Assembly (NCBI GenBank): GCA_003508835.1
Contig: PUFA01000081.1
Location: forward strand, 1,984,001-2,048,000
Direction of reading: 5' to 3'
DNA length: 64,000 bases
Origin: Eonycteris spelaea
Lineage: Eukaryota; Chordata; Mammalia; Chiroptera; Pteropodidae
Shown piece after piece: positions 23,101-35,500 of the stretch. A model generated the notes under the pieces. That model had not been told where the DNA came from. It did not search any database and saw only the letters and a program-made list of their open reading frames with translations. Each line of letters starts with the position of its first letter. Within the stretch, counting starts at the first letter, position 1. The position numbers and the translations under genes were made by a program.

Positions 23101-26100
23101 GGAATTAGGACATCTCTGGACTTCAGGACCATGAGTTTCAGATTCGACATCCAGATTCCCCTGCTCTACTTTACCAGTTTCGATTAGGAGATGAAAAACT
23201 CCAGGTAACATATGAGTATATATTTCCTAGGTAGGAAGAAAGCCAACCAAGTCCAATCAGACAGAGAATATGCACTAGGTGTAAACCTCATAAGGTTAGA
23301 ATGTCAGCTGGTTGTAGATTATTCACTAAGCCAAATTGGAACAGATCTGAGGACCATCTTTTTAATTAGGCTCTATGTGATTTATTTAGAGAGAAAGACA
23401 TCATTCTTATTTGGTAATTATAAAGTAGATTATTAGGTATTTACTTTATATTTGCTTTGAGATTCTTTGATGACCTATCACGCATTCAATTGGATAACAA
23501 GTGACTTTTCTGGCCTGTCTTGCACTGAAGAAATAATGCTATTTCCCCAAGAAAATATTATCCAGTCTAACTTCTGGGATCTAATCTAATTTTGTTTTTA
23601 GAAGAACAAAATTGAACGGGTGAATTGTTTTCAAGAGGCAATATCCTGGGTTGATTATCCTTTTCCTTCCATGCACAGGCTCCAATGGCTTTGTTTTACC
23701 CAGCAACTTTTGGAATTGTTGGACAAAAGATGACAACTCTGCAGCACAGATCCCAGGGTGACCCTGAGGATCCTCATGATGAACATTACCTGCTGGCCAC
23801 CCAGAGCAAGCAAGAACAGGTTCTTAGTGATCCTGGTGTGAGAGGAAACAGTTTTGTCCTGCAGGAAGAGTCTGCCCATAATTAATGCATCATTGTAGTC
23901 ACTGCAGTCTGACAGCATACTAAAGCTATATTGTTTTTAGAACTGTAGATGAAGTCTAAATTTAAAATCTGGATGACAATTTTTTTTATTCAGCAGACAT
24001 TAATCCAGTTTTCACAATACTAATCCATACATTTTAAAGTTAATTTAATGAAGTTACTTTCCTTCTGGTTGTATTAACTTACATGATCTACTTTTCAGTA
24101 TTTACCCATAGTAAATATTTGCAATAGTCTCTCAGCTATTTAATTATAATGTGTGAGAGGTGTGTGGCATAGGCAGAGAGCTGAATTCCTTTGTCCAAAG
24201 CTGACCCCAGTAATTGGATATATGAGGCAGAGGCACAGAGTAAAGCTATTATCTGCTAATAAAACAGCAGCCCATGGTGGAGAGAAGAGAGCTGTAAACC
24301 TTTTCTAGTCTTAGTATTCCTGTCCCACAGGTGAGCATGAGGTAGTTAGTTCTGGTCTTAAAATGAGAATTCCATAACTGTCACCGGCCCAAGAATTCCA
24401 CTGAAATACTCCACTTAAAAAACTCAGTTCAAGGTGGGGAAAATCTCATCCACACTGACATCATGATTTTAAAATCCAACCAATAAATAGTAAAGATCTG
24501 AGACCCGCCATACCTGCCAGTGACTGTTTTGGAATTGGCTGCACATTCTCATCTTCTGTACACCACCTCTCATTTCTCAGGTTGTCTGGGAGTGGGTACC
24601 AGCCAGTTGGTTGTAGACAGTGGTGTATTTCTTCTTTGCTCCAACCAACGGAACAGGCCTTCGTTTTATAGTATATATAGTAGTTGGGGGACGGGGTGTT
24701 TTGGAATCTAACTGGAGGATATCAACAGTGTTCTGTTGTAGTCATACCATCTACTTGACGGTCCTTTTCATTGATTTAAAGTCTGCCAAAGCTACTGCTG
24801 ACCGAAAGTCCGCATCCAAACCCATTGGATTTGAAGGGGATCTTCGTGGCCAGTCCTCTGATCTTCCAGAAAGACTCCATTCCCAGGACATGGATTTGGG
24901 ATCCTCCCAGGGAGACTGTCTGATGGCTGGCAATGATTCTGAGGAGGCCCTTACCGCACTGATGTCCAGGAAGACTGCCATCTCGCTGTTTGAAGGGAAA
25001 GCCCTGGGCCTGGATAAAGCCATCCTTCATAGCATAGACTGCTGTTGTAAGCGCATTCGGGGAGGCCGAGAGATAGCAATTGAATGAACTGGTTCAAGCA
25101 AAGGTGTGGTTGCACAGTGTAGCTTAGCATATTTATTCAAAAACAATCGAGCACCTATATTGTGCTTGCATTTTTAGGTGTTGGGAATTGGTTCCCGGTC
25201 TTGTTGGAGGAGACCAAAATAAGTCAGATTATCACACAAATGTGAAATTATGTCTATGGCAGGTGCAACAAAATTAAACGAAAGGGCACTGACTGAGAGC
25301 TTCTGATTGAAGGATTTAATAAGGGATTTTTACTCAGTAATGGAATGTGTGGAGGGTAGGAGTCAGGGAAGACTTCCTTAAGGAAAAGCCACTTGAAAGA
25401 GATCTGGGTGATGAATGGGGATTAGCCAGTCACAGATGGACTGGCATTCTAGGCGAAGGAAAGCCTGTTGAAGGACATTGTGGTTAGGATGAGGCCAGAG
25501 AAGTGAGTACATGCCCTGTTGGAACTTTAGGCCCTCTTAGAGATTTTGTTCCTGATGCTCCAAGTAGTGGGGTGGGGGCAGTAACATGCTCACATTTGTG
25601 TTTTGCAGGGTTCTTCTAGCTTGTTGAGGATGGGTTGGAGAGAGATTTTTGAGAAGGCTCTTGCACTTGTCTAAGAGATGATGGTGGTTTGGCCTAGGGT
25701 GGTGGTGGATATGGAGAAAAAGTGTGGAAGGGATATCACTGTCTTTTCAGCATCCGATGATACCAAAAAGAAGATGTACAGCTCCATCCTGGTGGTAGGA
25801 GGTGGTTTGATGTTTCATAAAGCTCAAGAATTTCTACAACACAGAATTCTCAATAAAATGCCACCTTCATTCAGGCGAATTATTGAAAATGTAGAAGTGA
25901 TCACAAGGCCCAAGGTATGTTGTTCATGGTGCAAGTTGGACTGTATGCAGATGAAACCAGCATTGATTATTTCTAATTGTAATGTATGTAGACAGATAAA
26001 ATTTTGGAAGTTGTGGGCTTGTGTCTGGGGAGTTCTTGAGGGTTTGGGGCAAGTGGAAAAATTAATAGCAAGTCATAGATGTGAAATGAGCTCTGGACCT

Positions 26101-26861
26101 GGGGACTGGATTCCTGGGTTTTTGGTCCCTGCTGTGCTTTCCAGAACTAGCAGGGTTGACCTCTCTCTTTGTAAAAGGATGGTGGAGCAAGGAGAACACT
26201 CACTGTCAGCCAGAACAACTCTGTCGTCTCTCTTTCATATTGAGGACCTGCTGCTGGTCCTTGGGCCAGGTGATCTTTAAGGATCTTATAGGCTTGAACT
26301 ATCTTGACAAGAAATTTAAAAACAGATTGTGCCCATATTTCATTGTATCTCACTGACAATTTCTGGGAATGTTCTTATTTAATTTTAATCCTGAGGGAGG
26401 GATTGTGAGATATATTTATTCTACTCAAACTTCAAAATAAGTTACTTCCTAATATATATGTTCTACCTTAAAGGCTATTTGTGTAATAATAGTGTGAATA
26501 GTAGCAGCTTCAGAAATAAAAACTAAAAGTTTTCTTGTCCATTGAAACAGAAAGATGCCAGTATTTCATGGGTCCTGCATGGGTCCTTAATGCAGGTTGA
26601 GAGCCTGGCTTACTAGGCATTGACTCAGCAGGGTTTTTTCCCCACTCCCAAATTCAAGAAACTGATTAAGTGTACATTTTATTTGCTGGCGCTGACATAC
26701 CTTTATCACTTCTCTAGGACATGGATCCCCGGCTGATTGCATGGAAAGGGGGAGCAGTGCTGGCTTGTTTGGACACGACACAGGAACTGTGGGTCTATCA
26801 GCGAGAATGGCAGCGTTTCGGTGTCCGCATGTTGCGAGAGCGAGCTGCATTTGTGTGGTGA
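11141..26861 (+). CDS. ACTR8: Actin-related protein 8 (INO80 complex subunit), 13 coding exons
   Basis: Nuclear actin-related protein of the INO80 remodelling complex. With actin and ARP4 it forms the module that senses linker DNA. Exons: 11141-11263, 17289-17459, 18671-18781, 19405-19509, 19781-19954, 20464-20557, 20758-20890, 22174-22327, 23109-23204, 23679-23819, 24782-25046, 25751-25914, 26718-26861. They join in frame to 624 residues, the human length, with TGA at 26859-26861. Residues 1-30 are Lys/Glu-rich and probably disordered. The actin fold starts about residue 46 ([11 protein letters not shown]), the second phosphate motif is [10 protein letters not shown] (281-290) and the adenosine motif VVGGG (537-541). 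The large exon 11 insert is polar. All introns are GT-AG; exon 3 uses a weak donor, CAG|GTCCAG. The frame has no lesions. The start was chosen by the family's MTQAEKGD opening. Confidence 0.97.
12510..15070 (-). mobile_element. LINE-1, antisense, ORF2 C-terminal half (ACTR8 intron 1)
   Basis: Read on the minus strand this is L1 ORF2 followed by its 3' UTR. A 122-residue open stretch at 13479-13111 carries the ORF2 C-terminal signatures [18 protein letters not shown] and [15 protein letters not shown]. The 3' UTR (12510-13100) appears as two related 3'-end-like stretches in tandem. It may therefore be two L1 insertions or an internal duplication. ORF2 is interrupted by many stops, so the element is inactive. 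Confidence 0.85.
15075..15391. mobile_element. About 317-bp insertion in L1, piggyBac-MITE-like
   Basis: The L1 sequence that should read continuously from 15070 to 15392 is interrupted here. The insertion is bounded by TCAA (15071-15074, a likely mutated TTAA) and TTAA (15388-15391). It starts CCCTTTT; its other end, read inward on the minus strand, contains CCCATTTGCCCCGAG. TTAA targets and CCC-type termini are features of piggyBac-family elements. There is no coding capacity. The subterminal motif CTCGGGGCAAA occurs twice (about 15327 and 15370). Confidence 0.5.
15392..15710 (-). mobile_element. LINE-1 continuation, antisense (ACTR8 intron 1)
   Basis: Continues the L1 ORF2 antisense sequence after the insertion, with the familiar 'gatattgaaccaacct' and 'ccttataaaatgaggttg' segments. 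It belongs to the same copy as 12510-15070. Confidence 0.8.
16705..16880 (+). mobile_element. MER5A-like hAT fossil with internal tandem duplication
   Basis: Begins with CAGTGGGTTTAAACTTGAATG and continues with 'actaatcacctagtgagc' and 'gattctgatttag', the order of the MER5A consensus. A short segment containing 'gattctgatttagaaaattgg' occurs twice between about 16768 and 16816, indicating a small local duplication. Confidence 0.65.
18330..18362 (+). repeat. AT/AC dinucleotide repeat
   Basis: Short TA run passing into CA repeats in ACTR8 intron 2. Confidence 0.8.
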
Positions 26862-26966
26862 AATGGGAGAAGTCACTGCCGAAGACCCAAAACAAGCCTC
26901 GGTATCAAAGACTTACAGAATATATGCATTTTAATTTATTGACCTAGGTGCTTAAGTTTCATGGAA

Positions 26967-27054
26967 AATAAATGAATTTTTAACTTTTATATTGAGGACA
27001 TGACATTGGTGTGAAATTATAAGCTGCTTTGTAGTCAAGACATTTGAAAATAAA
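26967..27054 (+). terminator. ACTR8: Polyadenylation signals of ACTR8
   Basis: Two AATAAA hexamers lie at 26967-26972 and 27049-27054, about 105 and 190 bases after the stop. They predict a short 3' UTR with two alternative ends. Confidence 0.75.
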
Positions 27055-27059
27055 TGTGG

Positions 27060-29580
27060 TAAGCTCTCCTGCCCCTTTCTCAGGGTCTCAGAAGCTCCCC
27101 GGTGATGTAAAATGGTGCTGTTCAGTGGTTCTCAGCTGGTGAACCCCTTCATTTAAGTTGTCTTCTGAGTGTCATCAGACTATAAGGGGTGAGCATGTGA
27201 CTTGTGGACCTGAATTGTGAAAAGAATTGTATGGGCGTGACATTTTCCCTATTGTCTAGAACAACAAGCACATGTGATATGACTCGTGTGCACTCTTGGA
27301 ATTTCTAACAGGAAAAAAGTTTTGTATTGCTTTTTCATTTTCTGTTGCATTACGAAAGAGATTAGGGCTTATTCAGGTCTAGATTTGCAGAGGCAGAGAT
27401 TTAAGGCTAGGCTGGCTGGCTTTGGACATACTCTAGGGTGGGCTTGGGAAGAGAAAACATCATTTGACCAAAACAGAACAGAAAACTGAAAAGGAAAATT
27501 TGTTTCCTTCCTAAAGCTAAATAGAAATGATTCAGGTATTATTTAGAGTTGCTAGCTTGTGTTGTACAAATAAACATGGTGACTGCTATAATTACTACTG
27601 ACTTAATCATCAAGTCCCTGTTTTCCTTTACCTGAAGAACCCAGTGAAGGCATTTGGAGTTCTTTGTGTTCATTATGCTCGGTTGACCTTAACCTGTGAG
27701 AATTCTGAAGCAAAGTCTAAATAATATAGATGGCTATTACCACCAGTGGCCCATGCCCTAGTGAAACCTGAGCCCTTGGCCAGAGGAAGAGAAAACATTT
27801 TCTGGAGACAGGAGCCAGTCAGTGAGCACAGCCCGTGGGCTCAGAGACCTGGCCTGATTCCTGCCAGTCCCCGCCAACACTTGCTTCCACCATTTCATTT
27901 ATCAAGAACTGAAGATGGGGGTCATAGTGGGGGAAGGACAGAAGTAGAGAGAGTTAAGGGGTGAAGATAAGAGTGGGATATGGAATAAGGAAAGAAGTCT
28001 TAGGACATGGAGAAATGCTAGTATGAGAACATTTTGTATAAGAGTATCCCATCTGCCCAGTAAGTTAGGAACAAAGGGGACCACCAGTGTAACAGAATTT
28101 TAACTTACTAGTACCATTTGGGATGTGTGCCTTCAATTTGAAAAGTATGTGCTCTTTGATTTTTAAAGTTAACAAATTTCTGCAATATTGATTATATTGA
28201 TTTTATTTATGTTTCTGAGCTGTTTCCACACAATTTAGTACTGGTTACCTAGTTCCAAAAGCATAATGTATTTCTAACAGTTTTTCATGTAAACAGCATA
28301 TCGCTGTTATGCTAGATGTTGATTTCTGGTCCGAGTTTTGATATAAGCCATGTCTGTCTTTATTACCATCACTTTTAAGCACCGTTAATACTGATCTTTG
28401 CAAAAAAGTGAGCTTTACCACATTAAACATATTGCCTCAGCCATTACTAAGTATCTGCTTGTGAAGCTGGACGCAATGAGTTCACTCTATGCTCCTTTAT
28501 TTTGGTTTTCATTTTATCCTTAGGACATATATTAGGAGTGGTATGGCCCTTTAAGGATTATCTACCAATACATTTTAGCAGTTATCCACCTGAAACTGAT
28601 CCACAATCTAGAGCAGATTCAGTATTGTACTGTGTGAAAGAGGTAAACATTCCTAGAAAAATATATGTGCTAATAACCTTTTGATGATCTCTGCAGTAAG
28701 AAAAAGGTGTTTTTAGGAAAACATAAAGTTAAAAGGCTTAAAATAACACCTAAAGCTAGTTTGTTTTCTTAAGTAAACTATTGTAACTCATTTATAAAAA
28801 GATTACTTCAAGAGGGCTAATTTTAAAAATAACAGGAATTTTTATTTTGGACATGAAAAGTTATGTAATAACCAAGACACTCTGAACTCTGACAGTGATC
28901 TGTAATAGTTAACTGGAAAATTAGACATCAGGTTGGCAAGTAATGTATTTTGGTGTTTGTGTTAAAGTCAAAGAGGCAAATTGGACATGAATCTAGTTCA
29001 GAGGGGGAAAGTCCTATGAAAATACCAGATACAGTGGGTACACATATACTAAGTCATCTGGTCGGCAAAGATAGGTTCAGCTTATTTTTCCCTATTTTAT
29101 CCTAAAAATAAAGACTGTAGGTGTGGTAGAAATGTTTACCTAAGAAACTATTGAATTAGTGAGGGCTTTTTAAATTTGTTATTCGTGAATTAAACTTAGA
29201 ATGTTACAGAGCCAAACAGTTCTATTTACAGTGCAGGGCAGGACTATTCAAGACTTGACATTCAGCTGGAAAATGCTTTATCCTTGTCAGAATAGTTACG
29301 GTTTTACATTATAATTTTTGATTTTTAGGTATGAAATTGACTTAGCTTTAGTTTTCATTCTTTAGTTAATGCTACAGTAGTTAATAATCTTTGTGACAAT
29401 TTTATCAGCATAAAAATTTTAATTACTAGACTAAGGCATATGTGTTCAGTTATTCATATTGCTAAAGCAGATGTATACATGTAATTCTCTCTACAAGTAA
29501 ACTTCAGAGTCATCACAGATGGTTTTTCCCATGTAATTAGAGGCAGTAGGAAGGCTTCACGTTCTCTTGCTTCTCATGGG
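27060..29580. other. Tail-to-tail spacer between ACTR8 and IL17RB
   Basis: AT-rich, with no established gene. It must contain the IL17RB 3' UTR on the minus strand; its polyadenylation site was not settled because several TTTATT hexamers are possible (for example near 28202 and 28841). A hAT-like 'cagtggttctcagc' end occurs near 27123. A spliced-exon-like segment at 28524-28642 is listed separately. Confidence 0.5.
28524..28642 (+). other. Exon-like open segment of unknown origin
   Basis: A 119-base segment is open in one frame, preceded by a pyrimidine-rich tract and CCTTAG and followed by GAG|GTAAAC, a usable donor. The encoded peptide includes WPFKDYLPIHF and ETDPQSRADSVLYC, which look protein-like, but I do not recognise a family. 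It could be an unlinked exon, a retrocopy fragment, a transposon remnant or chance. It lies downstream of ACTR8's stop and polyadenylation signals. Confidence 0.2.
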
Positions 29581-32500
29581 TAGGCTACAGGGAGGAACAT
29601 CTGTTGTGGCAGGCTCCTAACCTTTTGCCCGTTGACACTTGCTGCTCAACATGGAGGAGTTCCGTGCAAAAAGAGGTAGCGTCCTTCATGAGGCAGTACT
29701 TGGGGCAGACGTTAAGCGCACTGTAATCATCTTTGGTATCAGCCTCTCTAAAATAGACCACTACGTATTTGTGCCGATGAGTCTGGCTTCTCAGATCACT
29801 GCAAAAGAGGTTAAAAGCAAGGGGGAACAGGTCTTGGGAGTTCTCACAGGGGCTGCCCTCACTCTTGCCACAGGTACGTCACAGATGGTGCTGACATCAT
29901 TGGAAAGAAGGAAAATGACTTTATCTGCCGCTTTCTTCTGTGTGGTAAGCCACTGCACTGGACCCATCTCGGCTATTTTCTTTTTCTGCCACTTGTCAAG
30001 GATAACCTGACTTCTGCAGTGGCTTTGAAGAAATTCAGCAAAGTAACAAACGGTGTGATGGAAACATATTTCAGATGGGTAAACCACAAGAACCTTAATG
30101 GGCAGTAGCATGGTAGAAGGAAGGGACATCTTGATCTTTTCTGTAGGGGGAGAAAAGCATTAGTTATCTATGAACAGCAAATGGCAGGCTTTCACTTTAA
30201 AGATGTAAAAGCTGTATAAATCCTCATCACTAACTCAGTTCTCCTAATCAAGCCATATCTTTTCAAGTAAATTCATAGAAACTATTTAGGTTTAAAGTAC
30301 GCAGTTGGGTTGTAACTTTAGTATTTTCAGTGCCATGTATAAACAGGAACAACTTGACCTCTGACATGTTTTGTGTTGGGTCAGCTCAGTAGCTGTTCCA
30401 TCTACTACCTGCAGGTGGTAGAGTTTCTTCATAGCCATAAGGTTCCTGGTACCCCATTTCAGCTGAAACGTAACTGAGTGATGTCCTACATGTGCTATAG
30501 AACAGAAACTACCTACAAAAGTACTATAATTAATAGAAGCCAAACAATATCTTCTAAATGTAAGTACTTCCAGGCTCGCAGTTCTACATGCATCCTTAGC
30601 TTAGAGCATGGGATTAATCTTGTTCTCTCAATGACATAACAGATGACTCAAAGGCTGCATCTCTATTTCCTTTCCCCCGTGTGGAGAAAAGCAGAGGTTT
30701 TCAGTGTGTCACCCTCTAACTGTGTGTCTATATAAATACTCTAGTTTCTAAATTCAAATCATCAGGGTTACAGAGTTGGCAAGTTCCTTAGAGTACATGA
30801 ATCCAAGTGACTTGTTCTTATGCCCTCAGAATTATTTTTAAGTTGGTTCCTGCTAGCATAGAGTATCACAGGTACGATGCAATTCGTTATTAAACTATCT
30901 TTTGCCTATTTCAGTACTTTTAGATGCCTCAATGGTAAAAACAAAATAGGTGATAGTCACCAGATCTGGAAGTCTTGATCCCTGCTTCTTAGCAGACGTG
31001 GTCTAGTCATTAATTATATCAGTCTTTTGGTGAGTGCTAAAGCATTAAGTAGGTGCCGCCTGACTCCTGTCTAAGGCCAATGCGACTGTCTCTAGAGGAA
31101 TTGCCTCAAAAGTCAAACTATTATTTCCTTGCTCGTTTGAAAGAACTAACTGCATTATAACCCTTACCACGCCTCCATGTGAGACAGATCCCAAGCACCA
31201 GCACCCATGTGGCCACCAGCAGAGCCAGAAGAGGTAACCATCCACTCAACATGCTTTTGCCTGGAGAAACAAAGCTTATTCACCTTCAGCAAAACCACCA
31301 AATTACCTTCTATTTGATAACTGAAGTTTTTACCCTATACTTTGAGGAAGTTTAGATCCCTTTAAAACCAAGGGTCATAGATCTCTAAGGGGTCTACAGA
31401 ATGGTCTGTTTTCTACAGAGTATCCACATCTTTCATTAGATTCTCAAAAGGGATACAGGACAGGAAATTCAGAACAGTCCTCCAAAATCATTTTGGCTTC
31501 TTATTCCATATTTACACAGGCATTTTCACTGTGGTAACTAGAGTTTATGTTCTTTTTTTGTTCTTTGATGAATTAATGTTATTCTGGGTGCAGTTATTTA
31601 ATACATAGTGCACATAGATATGTGCTGTGTGTGCTATTAAAGGCCATTAGACTAAAAATGGGGGGGTAATTCCACCCCCTCATGGGAATGTTGAGGATCG
31701 GATAAGCTTAGGCACACAGATGTCCACAAACTCAGCAGCACTGTGCCATACAGTCAGAACTGTTAGGTACCTAGGTTATCTTCATTGGTTTGGCTGAGCT
31801 TCCTAGAATGACACCTTCCAAGTTTTGACCCCTGGGCTAGTTCCCAAACATTTTATTTGTTCATCTGTAACAAAAGCACCAATATCTCTAAATCCAGAGA
31901 CACATTTTCCAGAACATGCTGCTCTCAGACATTGAGGAGTGTCTTTTGGTGCCAGTATTCCTAATTTGTTATTCAAATGTTGGCCGTGTGACCCTGTCAA
32001 GTTATAGGAGCAGCTAGGCCACGGAGGCTGATGAGAAAATCAAAATGCAGTGAAGTACATGTTCCCTTGTACAGCAGATCCTTGTGGCACTTCGAACATC
32101 CATTTGGCAGTTTATTTTTTCCCCCTTCTTATGCTTGGTAAAGGACCTTGAGGTGATTTTAGAAATAAAGCATTCTTATTCAAATTGCAGGCTCTCTGGG
32201 ACACCTTTGACATCTTTCCCTGCACCACAGTTCAACATACAGACACAGGCGGGGACTTCCCCTCACACTCCCCACGTACACGCACCCTGTCGAGTGTTAA
32301 ATAGGGGGTGGTGACAGTGGGCCCTTCATATCCCGAACTCCTTTGACCCTGTGAAAATGACTGGCACTTACTGTTATCCGGAGGGAAGGGGACACGTGCT
32401 TGTGGGCAGAGCATCACCGTCCCTTTGCGTCGGATGCAGTCGTTGCCACAAGTATGGAGATACGGCGTTAACTGAGGAAAAATGGGGGCTCAGAGAGGCC

Positions 32501-35500
32501 CCCCCACGCTTCGGAGCAAAAGCTCAGCATCATTCCTACTTCCACCAAAACGTCTCTTCTCTTTTTTCTGCTTTGAACCCTGCCCCCTAACCCATACCTT
32601 GTAATAGGACATTTTTTTCCCCCCTTGGTCACACTTCTGTAATGAAGCCCTGAAATCTAAACCAGTGACCCAAGACTGAAACATCTAAGTCTCCTGGGGT
32701 CTGAACCTAAACTTTGTGCATGTTGCTAACATGTTAGCTTTCGTAATGGGTTAGGTCACATCCTTATATACAAATGTTTCCTCTAAACAAACAAACAAAC
32801 CTCAGCTGTAGAGCTCCTCTTAAGTCATCCTATATGACAGCTAAGTCCCCTGGGACTAGGAAAGTCTGGTTCCCTCTGCTAGTTCACTTAAGTAAACCAA
32901 GGCCCTGAAAGGACAGGCAATTGCCCTTCAAAGTTCATACGCTAATGTGGAACCCGAGCCTTTGCATTTTACATCCTTTGTTACTTCATTACTTCATTTT
33001 GCAGTTAAAACTGAGGCTTGGGGACATGAAGTGGTACTCCTGTCTCAGAATGACTCTGAGGCTCTGTGACAGAAAATGGAAATAAAAGCACTTTGGAAGG
33101 TCAGCAGTCCCAAATAAAAGCAAAAAGGACCATAACTGTAAGTTCGGTTTGCTGATCTCACCACTGTGAAGACCAAGACCATAATTCCCTGTTAACATCA
33201 CTTAAGGTGAGACTGCTAGGAGAAGCAGAAGGGAGGAGAGAACTCACCTATTCCGACATTGAAAGGGCTCATCAAAAGCTATTAATGGCGGGGCACTCAG
33301 TGTCCTAGTGCCCTCCCCTCCCCAAAGCTCAACACTGAACTTTACCTGGACCACAGCGCCTTCACTTTCCCCAGTCACGGGAACCACGACAGAAGTTCGA
33401 GTTAGTTTTTCCTGGTACTGACAAGTGAAACACAATTAAGAATGATGGGTCACATGAGTGAGTAGATCAAAGACTGGCAATGAAGAAAACACTCCTCCCA
33501 AACCGACTTTCAGTTCATTAGACTATGAAAAGGATTCATTTCATGCTTCTGAATCCTCTACTTTTGTTTGGTTCTTGATTCGAAGGGATATCTCCAGGGA
33601 TGATGCCCCAGGGACCTGTTTTCTTCTGTTGAATTAATCAAAATAGCCCAGCACATTTGGACAGCAGACAGTCCTGCCGGTGCTCTCTCCAAAGAGAGGC
33701 TGTCTAGGGAATCCTAAAGTGTCCACGTTGTTCTTCAACGGGGTACGGAAAGCTGGAGGTTGAGGGTGGGGGTGGTGGGAAGGAAATGAAGGGAAAAAGC
33801 ACCTCTGACACAGAAGTCCCGATTACAGTGTTCTTTAGGATGAGAACCATGTATCTGTTTCCAAGTGGACTGATAGTAAAATTCACTTCTACCATATTCT
33901 CATTCTTCTTGCAAGCAGTGATGTTTGGATCCCACAGACTACCTATATCAGTCGAGAGAGAGAATCACATGGAAAAGTTGTAAGTTCTTCCCTCATTTAA
34001 GTCCCCAAAAGAGCTTGACAAAAATATGTCCTCAGGCACACATCCAAGAGGTACGGACTCCACTACACAGTGTACTTTTTATTTATCGTTGCTCCCAGAA
34101 TCTCAAAGTAGCAGCTGCCCAAGAAAGTTTAAGGACCCTACATCACTGCTTTGCTAAAATAGCTTCCCCGGGCTGAGGGCAGTAGAGGCATAGGTTGGGT
34201 TCTACTACTCACTTCTATTCTCAACATCCATCCTAAGTTAAGCCTGGGGGTCAGTCTTTTGTCCTTTCCAGGATGGGGCGAAGGAGCCACAGGTTAGGAG
34301 ACATGTCTAAGGTTATAGAGCAAGTGAATTCAGGATCAGGACTACAACTACTAGAACATTCTGGGTTCCAGGAGCTTCATTCATTAGACCATTATGCCAG
34401 CTTTCCTGAATGTGAAGAAATAAGGAAATGCCTCACAGCTTAAAGGACACCCTGACAGGTCTAACTCTGAGAAAAAGCCAGTTTAATTCATGTGACTTGC
34501 AAATCAGCACTAGGTTAATTTCCAGGAACTTGATATATAATAGCATGTATTATTTTCCCCATCGAGGAGACCATTTCAGGCCCTAGTTCAAACGGTCCTT
34601 AGGAGTTCAGCTTTAGGACTGATCGAAGACCCTCGGACTTCCTCCTACCCCGCTGCCCTCCATACTCCAGACACCTCTAAGCGGGAGGCAGGAGAGGAAG
34701 CACAGTGCTCCAAGTCTACCTTCCCACAAGTGGACTGCATGCAGCTCAATCTGACAGGGTACTCAGGGGTGCCTAAAAGATAGGGGCAGATTCCTTCAAA
34801 TACCAGCATCCTATGATTATATTACCCAGAAATTTACACAAGTCCTTGTAAAATCCTTGGAAATTGGACACTTGTGATCATTTATCCTGAAGAGGCTGAT
34901 TTTAAAATTCAAAGGTTCTAGTAGTCCAGCATATGAGAGATGACCCCTGTAGGAAACATGCTTTTAGGTCATTACCTTAGCTAACACTCCCACCTTGAAT
35001 GTTTGCTAATCCAAACAGAAGGTACTGAGGGGCTCTGTGGCCACAGGTCAGTGGTATTGGTGTCTGAGCAGATGGAAGGACTTGCAGATTCCCCCGCCCC
35101 GCCCCAAACATGAAGGGCTTTCAGTTGGTGCCACCGTAAATGCAGTTTAGGCTAAAATTCTTAGTTTAACCACAGGGGTGGGGCTTTTTTCTGTGACTGT
35201 TGCTCACTCCATAAACCTACTGTAAGAGTTCTCCCCTGGACAGGCTGCTTGATTCAGTGGGCATAGCACTGGCCGGGCATCAGCCTTCACTGTCCAAACA
35301 ACTTGGATACATAACTCCCCTGCTCACAGCCTCAGTTTCTTCATTCAAGATGGACTGAGCTGTGCCTGCTCAAGTCTGAGTTTCTTCTAATAACAAAAGC
35401 AAATGCTGTATTTACTTACCCGCCTCAATGCACTTTTTTTTGTATTTCATTACATGGTCTAGGCAGCCTGGAAATTTGAATGAAAGTTTTTACATTTTAG

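Noticed and set aside
25678..26280. 200-codon plus-strand frame
   Set aside because: It is ACTR8 exon 12 extended into both flanking introns; the acceptor at 25750 and donor at 25915 define the real exon.
29639..30010. 123-codon plus-strand frame
   Set aside because: Antisense shadow of IL17RB exon 11.
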